Counted from the stretch's first letter, positions 1 to 9,632 are shown. The stretch is DNA of 64,000 nt from JALHOP01 sp964484195 (GCA_964484195.1 CAZAER010000006.1:124001-188000), one strand, 5' to 3'. Translations and numbers: made by a program. Notes: generated from the letters alone by a model not told the origin.

Positions 1-355
1 GCTCGAAGATGAAGCGCTCGACGCGGAGCTCAGCGAGACGACGCTCGTCGGCGTATTCGGCCAAACGCTTGCCGTCCTCCGCGAACGCTATAGCGAACGC
101 GAAATCGGGATCACGCGAGGCGCCGCGAAAGCTCTCGACGATCGCCTTGCTGTCGCCGAAGTCGATGGCGGGCCCAGCTTGGTACGAGAGCAAGCGCACC
201 AACGCTTCGCCCTTGTCTCGAAGGGCGGCGTTGAGCCCGTTGATCTGCCGCGCCGGGAAATACAGCAACTGGAGAATGACGACGGCCAAGACGACCGCCG
301 AGATGGCCGAGAAGATCTTCCAGAAGATGGACAGGTTGCGCAGGAAGGAAATCAT
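1..355 (-). CDS. YfiN-like membrane sensor with CHASE8-type domain, partial
   Basis: The reading frame is open from the ATG at 355 to the window edge, so only the N-terminal 118 residues are visible. A membrane segment spans about residues 8-33. The stretch after it has the look of the extracytoplasmic CHASE8 domain found in YfiN/TpbB diguanylate cyclases and some histidine kinases (for example ESFRGASRDPDFAFAIAF). The start overlaps the stop of the YfiR-like gene as ATGA, so the two are translationally coupled. In Pseudomonas, periplasmic YfiR represses the YfiN cyclase, and the same order here supports such a pair. The output domain (GGDEF or kinase) lies outside the window, so the enzyme class is not proven. 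Confidence 0.7.
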   Translation of the reverse strand, partial: MISFLRNLSIFWKIFSAISAVVLAVVILQLLYFPARQINGLNAALRDKGEALVRLLSYQAGPAIDFGDSKAIVESFRGASRDPDFAFAIAFAEDGKRLAEYADERRLAELRVERFIFE

Positions 356-963
356 CTGCCGGTATCGTTGATGACCTTCGCCAAACGGACGAGGTCGCTG
401 CTGAAGGAGGCCCCTTCTTTCTGACTCTCACCCCAATTGATCAGAATGCTGGGCTTACCCTCGATGACGAACACCCCGATGGCGAGGGCCTTGTTCACGT
501 ATTCCTCGCGCGCGCCCATGGTGATGATCTTTCGCTCCTGCGCGAAGCTCGCAATGGCGTCGACCTCATTGTCGAGGCCGTTGCAGGCGTACAAGGCGTC
601 AATCCCCTCGTTGCGGATGAGGTCTTTCATCGAGCCGGCGACGTCATAAGCGATACGCATGGCCTTGAAGGGCAGTCCGTGAACCGCGAATTTTTCGAGG
701 CCTCGGAACGCCTGCAGGATCTCGTTGGCGCAGTTCTCGGACCCGGGATTGCCGGCCCGGTAGAGCACGCCAACCGACACGCTATCCCCGGCGCGGTCTT
801 TCATGTTGCGGTCGTAGGCGAGAGCGCGCGTAAGGATGGACGCCTGGCGCAACGCGGGAACGCCCTGGTCGGCGCGAGCAATTTGCAACCCCACACACAA
901 GCCGGCGACAGCGAGGCCTATTGCTGTGACCTTGCGCAGCAAAGTGCGTGGAATCAGGGTCAT
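352..963 (-). CDS. YfiR-family periplasmic protein
   Basis: This is a 203-residue exported protein. A typical signal peptide occupies residues 1-31 (MTLIPRTLLRK, then a hydrophobic core ending in ARA). The mature part shows the YfiR/DUF4154 pattern: a VGVLYRAGNPGSENC strand and turn, then DALYACNGLDNEV, and a C-terminal strand of the type PSILINWGESQKEGASF. Family members bind the periplasmic domain of a cyclase or kinase and inhibit it. The chosen ATG at 963 gives a clean signal peptide, while starts further upstream (984, 1011) would place a charged tail before it. The gene overlaps the downstream CHASE8 sensor gene by 4 nt. Confidence 0.82.
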   Translation of the reverse strand: MTLIPRTLLRKVTAIGLAVAGLCVGLQIARADQGVPALRQASILTRALAYDRNMKDRAGDSVSVGVLYRAGNPGSENCANEILQAFRGLEKFAVHGLPFKAMRIAYDVAGSMKDLIRNEGIDALYACNGLDNEVDAIASFAQERKIITMGAREEYVNKALAIGVFVIEGKPSILINWGESQKEGASFSSDLVRLAKVINDTGR

Positions 964-1047
964 CGAGTGGAGTTCCGTTCGCATCGTCCCCGCCGGAGGC
1001 CTGCCAGTCAAGAAATGATCGGGCGGGCCTTGACTCGGCGCTAGCGC

Positions 1048-4000
1048 TCAGTGTTGCGACGATTGGGCGAGCCCGCGCACGACACGCGTCACATCCCCGT
1101 GCAACCGTTCGCGCATGGCGTGGGTCACCACACGTTCACGCATCTGCGCGCGGTCGCGCAGGAAAACGAGCCGAGCACGAATCGGCCCGTCGACACCACA
1201 TAGACGAGCGACCGCCATGGCGTATGCATCGAGCTGGGTCGCGTAAGCGTCTTCGGCCGTCGTCTTGGCATGGGCGTGCTTGAAATCGACGATGACCGGC
1301 TCGTTGCCGTCCCAGTAGAGCAGGTCGATCTGCCCGCTCACCGTCGCGGTGTAGGCGTCGACGGTGAATGGGAGGACGAACGGCATCTCGTGACGCCGTT
1401 GGGCCGCCGGCAAGGCTGCGACGTGTGAGCCGAGCGGTGAGGTCAGGAACGTGAGGAGGTCATCGCGGACCGCCTCCAAGCGAGGATCCCCTGGGTCGTA
1501 GCCGCACAAGCGGAGCTCGGCGTCGATGAACGCGTCGCGATTCGCGTGCGCCGAGACCCGGTGAAGGTTCGCTAAGACCATGTGACTGATGCGGCCGCGC
1601 GTGAGCGGGTCGAGGGTCGCGTCGCCTTCCCTGCCCCCTGCCGCGGCCAAGCCCCGGCGCTGCCAAGCCTCGCCGGTGCTCTCGGAGAGCGCGACCTCGA
1701 GGTCGGTGACGGTGAGCGCGAAGCGCGTCCCCGCGGGTAACGTCGTGATGCGGTGATCGGCGTACGGTTTCGCGGTGGCGCCGCTCGGTGAGCCGAAGAG
1801 GCTGAGCTGACCGACGAGCGCTTTTGGGTCGGGCGGGAGCGGCGCCGCCACCACCGCTTTCGCTACGGGCTCCTGCGCGCGAATCGGCGGCAGCTCGTTT
1901 TCACCACGAGCGACCATGATGCTCTCGTCGAAGGCGCGGTCACGCCATGGCGCGAGGCCGCGGTCGTCGTCGGCCTTGAGCAACACGCGCGCAAACCCGC
2001 CCATCTGCGCGCCATCGGTGGCGACGAAAGTGAGCTGCTTCTTGGCGCGGGTGACGGCGACATAAAGAAGGCGCCGTTGCTCGGCTGCGTTCTCGTCTTT
2101 CAGCTTCAGCGCGGCCGCCCGATACGCGCGGCTACGCAGGCTCTTGCCCTTCACCGCGCCCGTTGCCCCCCGGCGTTCGGCAGCGACCACGAAGCCGATA
2201 CCAGGCGCGTGCCAGAGGCTACCTCCGCGGTCGTTACGCTCGTGGGAGAGATCGGCAAGAATGACGTGGTCGAACTCCAGCCCCTTGGCTTGGTGGACCG
2301 TCATGATGGACACGGCTCGGTCACGCGCCGCACCGACCGCACGCAGCGGCTCCATGACGCGACGTTGCGCGAAGTCGCGCTGTTCGAAGACGAAGTGGGA
2401 GGTGCCGCGGCCCGAGCCGCGCTCGTGTGCCCACGCGAGCTCGGCGAAGCGCTCGACGTTGGCGACCTTCTGCTCGCCGAACGGCAAAGCGAGCAGCGCC
2501 GCGCGAAGCTCGAGCCGATCGAGGACGCGGCCAACCGCCCTGCCCGCTCCGAGGGTTGCAACGTCGTCGACCAGAGCCGCGAGCACGGGGGCGACGAGCC
2601 GCGCAGTGGCGACGTCTGGCGCATAAGTGGAGGTGAACCCGCTCGCATCGCCACGCCGCAGGGCGTGCAGCGCCGCGCGGTCGCGATTGCCGAACAAGCA
2701 CAACATCGCCGAGTCGGAGAAGCCGATGAGCGGTGAGCGCATGGCGACGGCGGCGTCGAGATAGGCTTCGCCATCGACCAGCCAGGTGAGCAACGCCATG
2801 AGGTCGACGATCTCGGTCTGATCGTAGAAGCCACTGCCGCCACTGATGACCGACGGGATGCCCAGCGCCGCGAGCGCGCGCGTGAACTTCTGAGCCTTGC
2901 CCATCGCACGCAGCAAGATGGCGAAGCTCGAGGGCTCGGCCCCGGCGTCGATGGCACCACGGATCAAGCGAGCGATGGCCCGCGCCTCGGCTTCTGCGCG
3001 CGCCGCGCGGTTGGCCTCCGGATCGACGTCGGGCGTGAGCCAGGTGAGCGCAGGCCCGAGAGCCGCGGCCTTGCCGGGGAGCGCTTCGAGCTCTTCGTAG
3101 GGCGCAAGCATGCTAGCGCCGAGGTGATTGACGCCCGCAACGATGCCGGCACTCGAGCGGCGGCTCACCTTGAGCTCGTCCATTTGGCTGCCGAGCTTCT
3201 CCAAGTCGTCGGCGAAGCGATTGAATGCTTCGGGATCGGCGCCGCGGAAAGTGTAGATGGCCTGCTTGCGATCACCGACGACGAAGAGCGTCGCTGGTTC
3301 GCCATCGCGGACGGCACCCTCGAGACCCGAGATGAGCCGAACGAAGCGACGCTGGCTGGCGTTGGTGTCTTGCGCCTCGTCGACGAGAACGACCTTGTAA
3401 CGCTCACGGACGCGCGCGTGCAGCTCGGCATCGTGCATGAGCGCGTTGCTCGTTTGCTCGATGAGGTCGGGAAAGTCGGCCGAGCGTGTCTCGCGCTTGA
3501 GCGCAGCGTAGCGCTCACAAGCGGAGCGCATGAGCTCTTGCAGATGCGGCACCAAGGCGGCGCAGGCATGCTCGGCGAGCGGCTCGTCGATGAGCTCGGC
3601 GAGCTCCTTGCGCTCAGCGGCTTCGTCGTTCAAACGCGCGCCCTTGAGCTCTTCGTTGGCGGCGTGCCACCCGTCCGCCCAAGCGGAGATGTCGTCACCC
3701 AACGTCGGCACCTTGTGGAGCAAGAAGTCGCCGACTTGCGTTTGCGTCTTCTTGCCATAGGTGAGGCGGTTGGCATTCAGCGTGTTGCGCAACCCGAGCC
3801 AGCGCTCGTGCACTTCGCGCTGCGCCGTGCGCGCGTCGTGCGGCGCGAAGCGCTCCCAGAGCGGCCGTGGGTCGTCCTCCTCGCGCGCCTTGGCGACTGC
3901 TTCCCACATGGCGTCGACGAGACCCGCGCCTTGTGGGCCGCGCGCCGAGAAGCGAATCTGCTTCGAGACCGCGGTCAACGCGTGCCGACTCTCCGAGCGC

Positions 4001-4377
4001 GCCCCGAACCAAGCCTCCTCGCAGGCGATGCGGAACAAGCGCTCGTCTTCACCGAGCTCACCCATGATGGTCGGGACGTCGGTGAAGCCGGCGTGAATAC
4101 CGAAGCCCTGCAACATCTGCAGCGCGAGCCCGTGGAAGTTGGCAATGGGCGCGCGTCCCAGCTCGTCGAGCACCTTGCGCTCGACGCCCTTCTCGATGAG
4201 CCGCAGACGAATACGTGCGCGAAGCTCGGCGGCTGCCTTCTTGGTGAAGGTGATGGCGACGACCTGCGTCGGCGATAGCTTCCGTTCGATGATGTGACCG
4301 ACGTAGGCCTCGACGAGCTGGTAGGTCTTGCCGGTGCCGGCGCTGGCACGCAGGAAGCGGTGACGAGCGGCAGTCAT
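1048..4377 (-). CDS. addA: AddA-type ATP-dependent helicase/nuclease
   Basis: This 1109-residue protein is a UvrD-type (SF1A) helicase fused to a PD-(D/E)XK nuclease. It is the motor subunit that, with AddB, resects double-strand breaks for RecA loading. Walker A is ASAGTGKT at residues 11-18, followed by DEAQD near 332, a GDRKQAIYTFRGAD segment, TVHQAKGLEFD near 690 and YVAVTRAKKQL near 775. The C-terminal nuclease shows GQIDLLYW, then VDFKHA and TQLDAYA at about residues 1015-1060, so the catalytic Asp, Lys and Gln are all present. The ATG at 4377 overlaps the addB stop as ATGA, which decides the start. RecB is the alternative name, but the AddB-like partner favours AddA. Confidence 0.9.
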   Translation of the reverse strand: MTAARHRFLRASAGTGKTYQLVEAYVGHIIERKLSPTQVVAITFTKKAAAELRARIRLRLIEKGVERKVLDELGRAPIANFHGLALQMLQGFGIHAGFTDVPTIMGELGEDERLFRIACEEAWFGARSESRHALTAVSKQIRFSARGPQGAGLVDAMWEAVAKAREEDDPRPLWERFAPHDARTAQREVHERWLGLRNTLNANRLTYGKKTQTQVGDFLLHKVPTLGDDISAWADGWHAANEELKGARLNDEAAERKELAELIDEPLAEHACAALVPHLQELMRSACERYAALKRETRSADFPDLIEQTSNALMHDAELHARVRERYKVVLVDEAQDTNASQRRFVRLISGLEGAVRDGEPATLFVVGDRKQAIYTFRGADPEAFNRFADDLEKLGSQMDELKVSRRSSAGIVAGVNHLGASMLAPYEELEALPGKAAALGPALTWLTPDVDPEANRAARAEAEARAIARLIRGAIDAGAEPSSFAILLRAMGKAQKFTRALAALGIPSVISGGSGFYDQTEIVDLMALLTWLVDGEAYLDAAVAMRSPLIGFSDSAMLCLFGNRDRAALHALRRGDASGFTSTYAPDVATARLVAPVLAALVDDVATLGAGRAVGRVLDRLELRAALLALPFGEQKVANVERFAELAWAHERGSGRGTSHFVFEQRDFAQRRVMEPLRAVGAARDRAVSIMTVHQAKGLEFDHVILADLSHERNDRGGSLWHAPGIGFVVAAERRGATGAVKGKSLRSRAYRAAALKLKDENAAEQRRLLYVAVTRAKKQLTFVATDGAQMGGFARVLLKADDDRGLAPWRDRAFDESIMVARGENELPPIRAQEPVAKAVVAAPLPPDPKALVGQLSLFGSPSGATAKPYADHRITTLPAGTRFALTVTDLEVALSESTGEAWQRRGLAAAGGREGDATLDPLTRGRISHMVLANLHRVSAHANRDAFIDAELRLCGYDPGDPRLEAVRDDLLTFLTSPLGSHVAALPAAQRRHEMPFVLPFTVDAYTATVSGQIDLLYWDGNEPVIVDFKHAHAKTTAEDAYATQLDAYAMAVARLCGVDGPIRARLVFLRDRAQMRERVVTHAMRERLHGDVTRVVRGLAQSSQH

Positions 4378-7331
4378 GTGCCCTCCTCGCCTTCCGCTGC
4401 CTCGAGCTCCTCGGTATCGAGCTCGCGGGCACGGCACACCCGCCGCATCTCGCAGACGTCACAGATTTTCGCCGGCGCCGGATCGGGCTCGAGGCGTCCG
4501 GCGAGCAGCCGATCGACCCGTGGCCAGAGCGTGGCGTCGAGAGTTGCCTGGAAGGTCGCGACGTCGCAGGCGTCTGCGCCACCGAAGACCGCGGCATCGC
4601 GCTTCTCTTCGCCGTCACCCAGCTGCCGCCACGCGGCCGTGAGGCGCTCGCCTCCCTTGGCGAAGTCACGGGCCACGACCGCGCCGTACATCGCGAGCTG
4701 GAAGTGGCGGCCCGGCTCGAACTTGGGAGCGGTGCTCTTGTAGTCGAGGGTCACGAGGAGCTGCGGCGCGCGATCGACCCGGTCGATGCTTCCCACCACG
4801 GTGAGCTCGCGCTCGCCCTTGGGATCTTTGAGGCGAAGCGCCTTCTCGTCGCGGAAGGCGTACTCGAGCTCGAGCGGCTCGTGCTCGCGTTGCGGATCGA
4901 GGTCTTTGCGCAGCTGGACTTCGACACTGCGCCAGGCCTGCGCGAGAGCGGTCTCGACCATGGCGGGGTGAATCGGCACCTCGCGGAGAATCTCGCCGCG
5001 CTTCTCGGCGAAGACCTCCGCGGCTCTCCGAGTCGTCGCCTCGAGATCACGGCGCGCGGCCGCGAGCCCTCCCCGCGCGACGATGTCGGCGTAGACGTAG
5101 CGCAGCGCTTCATGCGCCGCGAGACCATCCTCGCGACCGTCGGGCGCGAGCCCCGGTGGCTGGTCGTCGGAGAGCCTCAATAAGTGCTTACCGAAGTGGC
5201 GATAAACGCAGCGACCGAGCGCGTCGAGGCTCGACACCGAGACCGGCCGTTCGAAGACGAGAGCCGAAAGGCGCGCTCGGTCGTCATCGGCCAGCGCCGC
5301 CGGGAGCTGGCCGGTGCTGGCCGCGGCTTCATGCGCGGCGCGGCGCGCGACCCAGCTCACGCTCTCGCCATCGCAAAGCTCACGTGCGGCGCGCGCCGCC
5401 GCGATGGGGGCCGGAGCGATACCGGGGCCGGGCGCGACGGTGCCGAAGGCCACCAGCTCGAGGACCTGTGCCGGCGCGACCAGCGCGGCTTCGGCATACG
5501 TGGGTACAGGCGCCTCGGGCGCGATGCCGCGGGTCTTCAACAGGTCGTTGACCATGTCGCTACGGCCGTCTTTTTCGGCGCCCTCACGAACGCCATAGGT
5601 GACGACGACGTGCTGGCGCGCCGCGGCCAACGCCTCGCGCCACAGCCAGCGGTCGCGCGCGTCGTTCTCGAGGGCCGGGCGGCCGTCGATGGGCGCGCTT
5701 TGTAGTAGTCGCACCCCGAAGGTGCGATTGAGCTCGTCGCGCATGGCGTCGGTCAGAATGACGTCGGGGCGCACGCGGCGCGGGAAGGCTTCGCCATCGA
5801 CACCCGCGATGACCACGCAGCGATAGGCGGCGCCGACCACGTCGTCGAGTGTACCGATGCTGACGCTGCCCGCGCGATTCCCCAACGCCGGAAGGCGACG
5901 TTCGGCGAGTAGCGCCTTGAGCCAGGCGTGCAGCTCTTCGGGGCTGAAGGCATGCGCGTCGTCGCCCAGGAGGCGAGCCCCGGCGGCGAGGTCTCCGAGA
6001 ACGTCCGCCAAAGCGGTCATGCCCTCGTCGTCATCGAGATCGGCGCGATATGGAGGACGGCGGCGTACGTCTTCGACCAAGGCGACGAGCGTCGCGACTT
6101 GTTTGCGCAGCAAAGGCGTTTTGGCAGGTCCGTCCCAGCGGTCCATGAACGCCTCGACGGCTACCGCATAAGCCTCGGCGCGCTCGGCCCCCGCCCCGGC
6201 GCCGCCGAAGCGGGTGTTCGCTTTGGCGGTCAGTGCATCGCGGTAACCACGCACCGCCGGTGAGCGCGCGCCCGATGCTCGAATCTCGCGCGCGACGCGA
6301 TGCGGTGAGTGACCGTTGACCGGCTCACCCAAGGCGAGCCAGACGTCGAGCAGCTCTTCGCGGCGATAGCCGCCTACTCCGAGCCCGACGGCGCCAATGA
6401 CCGCCGCGACCCGTCGCACCCGGCCAGCCGGAAGCCCACGACGCACGTGCGCCGGCACCTCGAATCGCACCATGGCCTCGGCGATGAGCTCGCCTAGCCC
6501 GTCGGGATCGGGCGTCGCGACCGCAATACCGTCGGCGGGGACACCCTCGGCCAGCCATGCGGCCACCGTGGCGGCGACGCGACGCGCCTGCTCGGCGGGC
6601 TCGGGGACGTGCACGACGCGCGGCAAGGCGACGAGCGCTCGGGTGTCGTGAATGACCTCGAGGTTCGCGCTCTCTTGGGCGGTCTTTTCGATGACCGCGA
6701 GTGACGCTTCGCTCCAGCCGAAGTCAGCGGCGAGATCGGCATCGTAGGGGATGCGCACTCTGACCTCGAAGCCGCGCGCCGCGAAAGCGCGGAGCACATC
6801 GCCGCGGCTACCGAATAGGTCGGCGTCGCCCTCGACGATGACCTCACGCACCTCGGACAGCTGCGGTGGAAGGTCGCCCTTGGCGACGGCGAGAACGGCG
6901 TCGCGCCACTTGTCGGCATCGTCGACGAGCTTCTTTTCGGCGAGCACTTTCTCGTAGGCGACGAGCACGTCAATGAGCTCGCCGAGCTCCGAAGAGAGCT
7001 TCTTCTTTTGCTTGGCGAGCACCGCACCGGTCAGCCCGCAGGTGCGCAGCTCGAGGAGCGCGCCATGCACGGCACGAACGGCGATGGGATCGTGCGCGAA
7101 GCGGCGGAAGTGCTCGGGCCCATTGCGCATGACCTCGCGGACGAGCATGCGGATGACGACGCTACCCGCGGCGAGCCGCGCCCCTCCGGCGAGGAGGTCA
7201 GCGAGGCCCGAGAAGGTGACGTAGCCCTCGGCGACGAGGACGTCGTTGCCCGCAGCCGCCACGAGGGCGTGCTCGAGAGCCGCCCGCGAGGGAAAGATGC
7301 GTAAGGTCGTGGTGCGGGCAGGCAACCCCAT
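4374..7331 (-). CDS. addB: AddB-type nuclease subunit with Fe-S cysteines
   Basis: This 985-residue protein is encoded directly upstream of AddA and overlaps it by 4 nt. Its C-terminal PD-(D/E)XK nuclease carries GSIDRVDR and TLDYKSTAPKF (Lys near residue 864) and FQLAMYG. A lone cysteine in GRCVYRHF near residue 707 and a CxxCx5C cluster at the extreme C-terminus (CDVCEMRRVC, about residues 957-966) match the four-cysteine iron-sulfur arrangement of AddB. No Walker A motif is visible in the N-terminal half, so the helicase-like region is probably structural, as in several AddB/RexB homologues. The ATG at 7331 lies just after the 7-bp tandem repeat. Confidence 0.85.
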   Translation of the reverse strand: MGLPARTTTLRIFPSRAALEHALVAAAGNDVLVAEGYVTFSGLADLLAGGARLAAGSVVIRMLVREVMRNGPEHFRRFAHDPIAVRAVHGALLELRTCGLTGAVLAKQKKKLSSELGELIDVLVAYEKVLAEKKLVDDADKWRDAVLAVAKGDLPPQLSEVREVIVEGDADLFGSRGDVLRAFAARGFEVRVRIPYDADLAADFGWSEASLAVIEKTAQESANLEVIHDTRALVALPRVVHVPEPAEQARRVAATVAAWLAEGVPADGIAVATPDPDGLGELIAEAMVRFEVPAHVRRGLPAGRVRRVAAVIGAVGLGVGGYRREELLDVWLALGEPVNGHSPHRVAREIRASGARSPAVRGYRDALTAKANTRFGGAGAGAERAEAYAVAVEAFMDRWDGPAKTPLLRKQVATLVALVEDVRRRPPYRADLDDDEGMTALADVLGDLAAGARLLGDDAHAFSPEELHAWLKALLAERRLPALGNRAGSVSIGTLDDVVGAAYRCVVIAGVDGEAFPRRVRPDVILTDAMRDELNRTFGVRLLQSAPIDGRPALENDARDRWLWREALAAARQHVVVTYGVREGAEKDGRSDMVNDLLKTRGIAPEAPVPTYAEAALVAPAQVLELVAFGTVAPGPGIAPAPIAAARAARELCDGESVSWVARRAAHEAAASTGQLPAALADDDRARLSALVFERPVSVSSLDALGRCVYRHFGKHLLRLSDDQPPGLAPDGREDGLAAHEALRYVYADIVARGGLAAARRDLEATTRRAAEVFAEKRGEILREVPIHPAMVETALAQAWRSVEVQLRKDLDPQREHEPLELEYAFRDEKALRLKDPKGERELTVVGSIDRVDRAPQLLVTLDYKSTAPKFEPGRHFQLAMYGAVVARDFAKGGERLTAAWRQLGDGEEKRDAAVFGGADACDVATFQATLDATLWPRVDRLLAGRLEPDPAPAKICDVCEMRRVCRARELDTEELEAAEGEEGT

Positions 7332-7383
7332 GGTGCGAAGGTAGCATGGGGGTATGACAAAGGGCCGCGTCAGAACGCGGCTG

Positions 7384-7460
7384 AATGCCGATGGGCGATT
7401 ACCGACGTCCGATTGCCGAAAGCCGATGGCCGATGGCCGAAAGCCGATTGCCGACTTACG
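7384..7460. repeat. Eleven-unit 7-bp tandem repeat
   Basis: Eleven successive 7-base units can be read without a gap: aatgccg, atgggcg, attaccg, acgtccg, attgccg, aaagccg, atggccg, atggccg, aaagccg, attgccg, acttacg. The consensus is A-(T/A)-N-G-C-C-G. The last unit contains the TAA stop of the DcrB-like gene (minus strand, 7458-7456), and the array fills much of the spacer before addB. The period of 7 and the sequence drift suggest an old, slipping array. It resembles in kind, not in sequence, the heptanucleotide STRR arrays of filamentous cyanobacteria. Confidence 0.9.
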
Positions 7461-7905
7461 GCTTAAAGCTCTTCATAATATCGCCCAGCGTCGACTCCAG
7501 CTCGCTGATGCGCGGCTCATCGACAGTGGCGACGAGCTGCGTGAGCACTTCGTCGTCGATGCGGAAGACATGTTTCTGCACCAAGCGCACTTGGGGGGTC
7601 GCGTGGAAGCTCACGGTCAGCGCGATGCCGTCACCGCCGTCGACGAACTTGAAGTTCTCTTGGTTCATCCGCTTCAAGCCCGGAACCGCCTGGGCCGTCT
7701 GCTGGTAGAACTCGTTCATTGCCGCTTCGGGGCTAGGGCTGGTCGCCGGGACGCGCGAGACGACGATGTTGGCGCGGGGCTTGGCCTGGGTGGTCTGGAG
7801 CGCGAGCGGAACCTTGAGGGTGTCGGCAGGCTCGATGTACGTCAGCTGAACCCGCATCTCCCAGTTCTTCGGAACTGCAACCTGACCCTGTCCGACCTGC
7901 TTCAT
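7456..7905 (-). CDS. DcrB/DUF1795-like protein
   Basis: This 149-residue protein has the general pattern of the DcrB/DUF1795 (PsbP-like fold) group. It opens with a strand-rich segment (AVPKNWEMRVQLTYI), follows with PRANIVVSRVP, and has a middle FYQQTAQAVPGLKRM and a FHATPQVRLVQKHVF strand pair. There is no signal peptide, so it is probably cytoplasmic. The ATG at 7905 has a GAAAGGA ribosome site about 10 nt upstream; the longer frame to 7956 has none. The gene lies between the LPP20 lipoprotein gene and addB on the same strand. The function is unknown, and relatives often occur near type VI secretion genes, which are not seen here. Confidence 0.6.
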   Translation of the reverse strand: MKQVGQGQVAVPKNWEMRVQLTYIEPADTLKVPLALQTTQAKPRANIVVSRVPATSPSPEAAMNEFYQQTAQAVPGLKRMNQENFKFVDGGDGIALTVSFHATPQVRLVQKHVFRIDDEVLTQLVATVDEPRISELESTLGDIMKSFKP

Positions 7906-7942
7906 CGCACCCGTCCTTTCCCGCACCCTATACGGTGAACCA

Positions 7943-7968
7943 GCGGCGCGGATCAACTGCCGCGCCGC
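7943..7968. terminator. Strong hairpin, 9-bp perfect stem
   Basis: GCGGCGCGG (7943-7951) pairs perfectly with CCGCGCCGC (7960-7968) around an 8-base loop. It starts about 23 nt past the stop codon of the LPP20-type lipoprotein gene on the minus strand. No T-tract follows, so it is either a factor-assisted terminator or an mRNA-stabilising hairpin. Confidence 0.5.
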
Positions 7969-7991
7969 GTCATTCCGGCACTCCGCGCGAT

Positions 7992-9632
7992 CTAGCGCCC
8001 CTTCATGGCGTCGTCGATCTTCGCGCCGACCTTATTGACCAACTCGCTACCGAGCTGACGCACGACGCGGCGCTCGGCCTCTTCGCGCGAGCGATGCCCT
8101 TCCTTGCGGCTCTCGTTCATGGCGGCGATCGACTTCTTCTTGGCGACGTTCTTCACGTCGAGCTGCACCACGCCGCGCGCGAAGGAGATGGCCGAAGCAC
8201 TGCCGGTGCCCTTGCCGCCATCCTCGATGCGGATGTTCGCGCTGATCATCACGTCGAGGCCGCTGCCGTCGCCTTCGACTTCGCTGACCTCGTAACCACG
8301 CTGGGTCAAACCCTGCACGAGCGCGGTCCGGAAGTCCGACGCGTAGGGGCCGTCAGCGGCAACGCCGACCTTGAGCGCGGTCTGCACTTCCTCGAGGGCT
8401 GCTGCGACATCCGCGTGCGAGTATTCGCCCGCGACGCCGACGCCGTCGGTGTCGACGATGCGCAGCTCGCCGTTCAGCGCCTCGCGTTGCACCATGGTGT
8501 CGAGCGAGCGTGACAGCTCCTTGAGCTGCACTTGCTTGTCGTTCGTTTTGGCGGAGTCCATGTGTTTGCCGATGGCCTGATCGAGCTGCGAGATCTGGTC
8601 ACGCAACGACGCCGACGCCTTCGCGCGCTCCATGCACGCCAGGGCGTACGTCGAGCCTTTGCCTTCCCAGAGCTCATAGAGCTTCACGTCGCTGAAGACT
8701 TTGCCGGTCGAGATCTTGGTGGTCTGCTCGCTCGACTGCACTTCCAAGGGCTTTGCGCCGGTCGAGCTGTAAGCACCCATGAAATCCTTGCTGACCGCTT
8801 GAACGCGCGCCACGAAGATGCGCGACAGCGACGCGTACGAGCCGTTCTCGGCGATGGGACGCGACGGGCCGCTGCCGACGCCGCAGAGATACTCGCGGTA
8901 CGGCCAGCGCGAGTCTTCGCCATCCACCCACGCGGGCGCATCGCCACCACGGCGCGCTTTCACGTCGCTCGAGGTCTGGGCCGGTTTGTTCTCGGGCTGC
9001 CCGCTCTGCTCGGTGGCCGCGACCTTCGGCGGGGGCTTGGGAGCCTCGGCCTTCTTGCCATGTTTGTCGAAGATGTCGTCGGTGTCGACCTTGGTGACGT
9101 AGCTCTTGGCCGCACCCGACATCTCGGCGGCTTGAATGAGCTCGGCCGCCTTCTTCAGGTCCAAGGCCGCCAAAGCGTACATGGTGCCGTCGTTGGCGAT
9201 GTAGCGGTCGACGATCTCGACGCCACGCAGCGAAGCCGAGGCCGCCGTCTTGATGGCCTGCTCGACCTCTTGGGTCTCCTTGCCGTTCGACGACGACTGG
9301 TAGTCCTTCATCAACGAGGCGCTGAAGACCTCGATGACCTTGGCGATCTCGGCGCGAGCGCGGTTGTCGGTGGTCGAGCGCAAGAGCGACGGGTTCTTGA
9401 TGCCCGACGCCGAGCCGACGCCGTAGAACACGCGCTTGCCGTCGGCGTTGATGGCGGCGCTACCGCGATTGACCCAGCCAGGCTCGCCGTCGTCTTTGGC
9501 GCGGTCCTCGAACGCTGCGACATCGCGGTCCGAGTTGACGTTGTCCGCTTTCGCAGACCCTTTGCTGGCACCTTTGGAACTGCCGCAGGCGATAGCGGCG
9601 CTGCAGAGAAGAACGGCGGCAAGACGTTTCAT
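7992..9632 (-). CDS. Lipoprotein with two LPP20-like domains
   Basis: This is a 546-residue lipoprotein. The signal peptide ends in SAAIAC, with the lipidated cysteine at residue 16. The first LPP20-like domain (about residues 50-170) has the hallmark PGWV, YGVGSASG and RARAEIAKVIEV. A second copy follows at about 230-330 (APAWVDGED, CGVGSGPS, ASLSRIFVARVQAV), and the remaining C-terminal third resembles the FlgT-like fold in its repeated strand and helix pattern. LPP20 proteins are outer-membrane or periplasmic and often sit near envelope or motility complexes. The exact role is unknown. The two domains diverge strongly, so this is an old internal duplication. Confidence 0.75.
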   Translation of the reverse strand: MKRLAAVLLCSAAIACGSSKGASKGSAKADNVNSDRDVAAFEDRAKDDGEPGWVNRGSAAINADGKRVFYGVGSASGIKNPSLLRSTTDNRARAEIAKVIEVFSASLMKDYQSSSNGKETQEVEQAIKTAASASLRGVEIVDRYIANDGTMYALAALDLKKAAELIQAAEMSGAAKSYVTKVDTDDIFDKHGKKAEAPKPPPKVAATEQSGQPENKPAQTSSDVKARRGGDAPAWVDGEDSRWPYREYLCGVGSGPSRPIAENGSYASLSRIFVARVQAVSKDFMGAYSSTGAKPLEVQSSEQTTKISTGKVFSDVKLYELWEGKGSTYALACMERAKASASLRDQISQLDQAIGKHMDSAKTNDKQVQLKELSRSLDTMVQREALNGELRIVDTDGVGVAGEYSHADVAAALEEVQTALKVGVAADGPYASDFRTALVQGLTQRGYEVSEVEGDGSGLDVMISANIRIEDGGKGTGSASAISFARGVVQLDVKNVAKKKSIAAMNESRKEGHRSREEAERRVVRQLGSELVNKVGAKIDDAMKGR

